Positions 21,501-24,238 of a DNA stretch of 24,238 nucleotides are shown piece by piece. Both the position numbers and the translations under genes were made by a program. The notes beneath the pieces were generated by a model that saw only the letters and a program-made list of their open reading frames with translations, was not told the origin of the DNA and made no database searches. Origin of the DNA: Micractinium sp. NFX-FRZ (Eukaryota > Chlorophyta > Trebouxiophyceae > Chlorellales > Chlorellaceae); the NCBI GenBank assembly GCA_029339195.1, contig JAPTJF010000647.1, positions 1-24,238 on the forward strand. Direction: 5' to 3'. Numbering within the stretch: the stretch's first letter is position 1; each line of letters starts with the position of its first letter.

Positions 21501-22161
21501 TTACGCGGGTAGCAGCCTGTTGACACCGCCCCGACCATGTGTGGCATGATGCCAGGGCAACAAACCGGACAGCTGTACTGCACCACCTGCCATGCACCTG
21601 CAGGCAGTGCATGTGGTAAGTGGAGGGCCTGCTGGCAGCATAGCGCACCAAACTCTGGCGCCAGGGGCCCCGCCTCCAGCTCTACTTCCGACCTAAGCTG
21701 CTCCACTAGCTCCCACTCCTGAAACGAACATGGGCATAGCGGTTGACCGGCGCACCAGGGCAGGTGCATGCAGGCATGTGCACAAGCGGCAGCAACTGGG
21801 CAGCACCCGGCAGCGGCACAGAGGTAGCGTGAGGACAATACAGCACACAGAAAACCTGCCCATGCTGACAACAGCTTGCCTGCTCTGGCGTCACACCCCA
21901 CACTTCGCACGCAGCCTCCTCTGCTGCATCAATAGTCGCGGTGCTGCCGTCGGACAGTGCCAGCTCGGAAGGTGCCTGCATCAGGCAGGCACAACAAGTC
22001 AGTGGTGCGTGTGGGCCGCCGCCAGGTCGTCAGTTGGCTGCGATCACCAGGCGCCCAGCTGCCTGTGTGATGCCCATGCACGCACTCACCGCGCTGCTCG
22101 TGGTCACCTCCCTCCTGCTGAGGCTGCTGCTGCTGCCCAGCCTCTTCACTAGGCTCTTCAT
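18554..22161 (-). CDS. single-domain Sec14-like (CRAL-TRIO) lipid-transfer protein
   Basis: Fourteen exons, about 406 aa: 22161-22090, 21975-21880, 21718-21649, 21447-21377, 21216-21177, 21030-20971, 20837-20782, 20647-20585, 20413-20320, 20123-20080, 19864-19841, 19514-19398, 19196-19137 and 18907-18554 (an acceptor giving 18868 is possible). All phases agree. CRAL-TRIO-N holds HALRRFLRARKHNIYKSK. The lipid-binding core holds GRPIYVQQPGK, RYWRIIAPACS, LVLIDMDGVGI, DYFPELMWKACLINAP and VLGTNYQEELLRLIPPENLL, very like yeast Sec14. The Glu of FPEL matches the Sec14 inositol-lipid-binding Glu. The tail after GPWKDP is acidic, Ala/Gly-rich and disordered, with no nodulin domain. Odd: the usual LGG/FGG after ENLP is absent and replaced by a Leu-rich, Cys-containing stretch (RRELCEICRSERG). 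Three introns begin with GC (after 21880, 20585 and 19841). One exon is only 24 nt. Inferred role: phosphatidylinositol or related lipid exchange at Golgi or endosomal membranes. Confidence 0.88.
20030..20044 (+). repeat. poly(C) run in an intron of the second Sec14-like gene
   Basis: Fifteen consecutive C residues lie between exons 20123-20080 and 19864-19841. This is a homopolymer whose length is prone to sequencing error and strain variation. Confidence 0.9.
20498..20515. repeat. telomere-like inverted repeat in an intron
   Basis: tttaggg, four spacer bases, then ccctaac. The arms match the TTTAGGG plant and green-algal telomere unit and can form a 6-bp hairpin. It lies in the intron between exons 20647-20585 and 20413-20320 of the second Sec14-like gene. 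One unit per arm could be chance. Confidence 0.5.
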
Positions 22162-22974
22162 GGCTCCACACTGGCCGCGCCCTTCTATGCCAAGCGTGCG
22201 TCGAGGTCACCGGCAGTCGCCGCCGCCGCCGCCGCCGCCACTCTACTGGCGGCAGTGCAGCCCTGTAGGAGGGTGCAGCATGAGGTGAATCGAACGTTCG
22301 TGGATGTCGGCAGAGAGTAACAAGGCAGGAAGGAGCCAGACAGGCGCCGAAAGCTGACAGGTCCGCGCTCCTTGATAAAGGGCAGCGGCGCAGCAGGGGC
22401 ACGTAACAAGAGAAGATGCACGCAGTTCACCGAGGGTGGAACACGCACGGCGGATCAGAAGGAGACGGGCAAGAGTTGGTCTGGTCTTCTTGAGTGGGCA
22501 GGATCGGCAGCCTATTGGAAATTCAGAGCCATCGTTCGAAGCTATGTAAGGCTGGCTGGGCAAACACGGCTGCGGCTGCACTGCACAGTTCAAGGAGGAA
22601 ACTCGCGCGCGCAAAGGGAACCCGGCTCTTTCAAAGCGTGTTGTGTGGCAGTCGCCCGGCTGCATCGATCACGTTCCGCTATAATTGCGTTGCTTTAGAC
22701 AAAGGGACAGAGGGTGTGCTGCCAGTCTTGCCCAGCCCCTCTGTCCCTCCTCCCTCTCTGCTCTCCTCTCTGTGTTTTGCTGCACAGCTTGCACCAAGAG
22801 GGGAAGAGGTGCCAGAGGCATTAGCAGCGTCCCAAACACTGCCAAGAGGTTTGGACATGTCAGTGCCGCGGCGGCGCCTGGCGCCAGCGGCTTTGGCCAC
22901 CTTGGGTCCCTAGTTTTTGCCATCATGTTTAAATGCTGACCACGGTGCTCGTGTACAATCATCAACTCGCCTGC
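22162..22974. other. 5' region of the second Sec14-like gene, no gene recognised
   Basis: This holds the promoter and 5' UTR of the minus-strand gene starting at 22161. A (CCG)n run at about 22219-22239 sits 58-78 bp before its ATG, likely in the 5' UTR. A pyrimidine-rich stretch lies at about 22735-22775. I find no frame with a recognisable domain on either strand. Confidence 0.45.
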
Positions 22975-23930
22975 TAGTTGTCGGTGAGGGCCCCGCCGAT
23001 GACGGCGCCTGCCTCTCCCCCCGCCCGTCTCTCCCCTGCCGGCACCTCCTGCTCGGTGATTCTCCAGCTGCTGCTGGCACCGCATGGCCTTGGATGGAAT
23101 GCAGGGTTGGCTCGGTTGATGCTTAATGTTTGCCGTCTTGCGGACCACAGCATGCCTCGCACAGGTGTGCTGACGAGCAGGAGAGTGCAGGTCAGCAGCT
23201 GCCACCTTTGGCCCAAAAGTGGGCACTGCCTCCTGCATTCTGATGTCTGTGGCCTGGCAGCACCAGATGTGTGTTGCACCGCCATGTGTCATGGACCTGT
23301 TGTGCTATACCGGCAGAGGGGCCGTAACAGCAGCAAACTGCGGTGCAGCAAGGAGCAGCGGTGGCAGCAGGGGGTGATGCCGACAGTAAACCAAGTAGAG
23401 CTGCAAGCAGCGTATTCGGCACGGGCAGTTTGGCAAGCAGCTGACCCTGCAGGAGGCGCATTGGCAGCAGGAGCAAACAGGCTGCCCAACAGCAGCAGGA
23501 GTTGAGAACCAGGTTGGCAGGCTGAACCCTTACCACCTTACTTGCCCTGCTTGATAATGTGCTTTGACCGCTGCACAATATGAAACGTCATTGCGTACAA
23601 GTGCCAAAAGGTGGCGACCAGGCCAAAGGACCTTCTTCCTGCTTCTGCATATGTGCGATCTCGCCGCCAGCCGACAGCCTCAGGCTTCACCTCGTTCCCT
23701 GACAGCCCGCTGCATTGGTCCAGCCTGCACTGTGTGTCCCCGCTCCTTTTCTATCTGCGATCCTGGCAGGCTCTCTCTCGTCCAGGGTTCTGTGCACATT
23801 TTGTGCCGGAAATCGTAACCCACACAAGCAGCATTTGAAGCCGCTGCCTCGCTGCGCTGTGCTGTGCTGAGCGCCCCCTGTGGTTCCAGGTGAATCGGAT
23901 CCGCGTCTTCTTGGTCGACATTCAGCACAC
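22975..23930 (-). CDS. possible exons of an unrecognised minus-strand gene
   Basis: Several pieces look like protein but do not assemble cleanly. About 23634-23542 reads RSFGLVATFWHLYAMTFHIV and continues to an AAG run before a strong GTAAGG donor. About 23460-23400 reads GQLLAKLPVPNTLLAALLG after a CTGCAG acceptor. A last piece ends in GEAGAVIGGALTDN with a TAG at about 22977-22975. Parts are hydrophobic, suggesting a membrane protein. I do not recognise the family and cannot prove the exon joins; no TGTAA follows the proposed stop. Confidence 0.25.
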
Positions 23931-23955
23931 GGCTGCGAAGTCAGGCGCGTTAGAC

Positions 23956-24126
23956 ATGGCTGCAGTTGCTTTTGTGGGGCACACCCGTGTGGCGCTGGCT
24001 TCGGATTCGCAGCCGGCGCCGGGGCCTCGCCTGCTGGGACGTCGCATCCACGAGCCGAGCAGGTTGCGGGTGCAGCGACTCAACACTGCCGCCCGCAGCA
24101 CCGCCCGCGGCGACGGCGGGCAGAAG
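23956..24126 (+). CDS. candidate first exon with a transit-peptide-like N-terminus (partial)
   Basis: An ATG at 23956 opens 57 codons up to AAG, followed by a GTGTGC donor. The sequence is rich in Ala, Arg, Ser and Thr and poor in acidic residues, as chloroplast or mitochondrial targeting peptides are (it begins MAAVAFVGHTRVALASDS). The rest of the gene would lie beyond the right edge. It overlaps, antisense, the region of a rival minus-strand reading, so at most one of the two is real. No mature-protein domain is visible to decide. Confidence 0.27.
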
Positions 24127-24165
24127 GTGTGCTCCTAGGAAGGTGGGGAGGCTTAGGGCACTCAC

Positions 24166-24238
24166 CAGTAGATCCGACTGGTTCTCCCGCATTAGTTCCC
24201 TACATTGTAAGCCCGGGTTCTCAAAATCCCCACCTTGC
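24166..24238 (-). CDS. candidate exon of an unrecognised gene entering from the right (partial)
   Basis: On the minus strand the frame from the edge reads a charged, helix-like stretch (NPGLQCRELMRENQSDLL) and ends exactly at a strong GTGAGT donor (24165). The composition and donor make it plausible as an exon. The nearest acceptor (TTCCTAG at 24135) would leave an intron of only 31 nt, which is too short, so the next exon is not identified. Family unknown. Confidence 0.27.

Noticed and set aside
22669..23292. Minus-strand frame of about 207 codons
   Set aside because: Arg/Gly-rich low-complexity translation of GC-rich DNA, without a domain or splice support.
24135..24165. A 31-nt intron joining the right-edge exon to a downstream frame beginning EHTFCPPSP, with a further GC donor
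   Set aside because: The phases work, but 31 nt is below a credible spliceosomal intron length, so I did not count this gene or its GC donor.

Overview
The window is nuclear DNA from a plant-like unicellular eukaryote, most likely a chlorophyte green alga. Its genes are cut into many short exons by spliceosomal introns whose acceptors are mostly CTGCAG or similar. Coding sequence is GC-rich with CAG/GCC runs. Four of the five recognised genes have TGTAA, the green-algal polyadenylation signal, 50-110 nt past the stop. The proteins are closest to plant-type architectures (a Sec14-nodulin-like protein, an ERdj2-type SEC63). A trebouxiophyte such as a Coccomyxa relative is my guess; the sequence does not name the species. 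There are no bacterial operons, CRISPR arrays, tRNAs, rRNAs or intact transposons.

Layout, left to right. (1) 1-121: possible tail of a + strand gene. (2) 122-1468: no gene recognised. (3) 7824-1469, minus: a two-part Sec14-like lipid-transfer protein (CRAL-TRIO domain, disordered linker, hydrophobic segment, C-terminal coiled coil), resembling plant SFH/Sec14-nodulin proteins. (4) 8274-9527, plus: a TMEM50/VPS68 (UPF0220) four-helix membrane protein, 162 aa, five exons. (5) 16706-9892, minus: SEC63, the J-domain subunit of the ER protein-translocation complex, 25 exons and about 726 aa, with every exon phase consistent. (6) 17125-18277, plus: prefoldin subunit 6, five exons, 134 aa. (7) 22161-18554, minus: a second, single-domain Sec14-like protein, 14 exons and about 406 aa. 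(8) 22162-24238: poorly resolved, with weak exon candidates on both strands.

The genes alternate in orientation: divergent pairs share 5' intervals of about 420-450 bp, and convergent pairs share 3' intervals of about 280-360 bp. Four of the five recognised products belong to the endomembrane system (two phosphoinositide/phosphatidylcholine transfer proteins, a VPS68-like sorting protein, the SEC63 translocon subunit). The fifth, prefoldin 6, is a cytosolic chaperone subunit. Joint regulation is inference only.

The most unusual signal is the high share of GC-AG introns. At least six junctions are forced by reading phase and homology to use a GC donor, always after an exon ending in CAG. Two of these sit at intron positions where the paralogous Sec14 gene in the same window uses GT. 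I found no novel multi-gene system.
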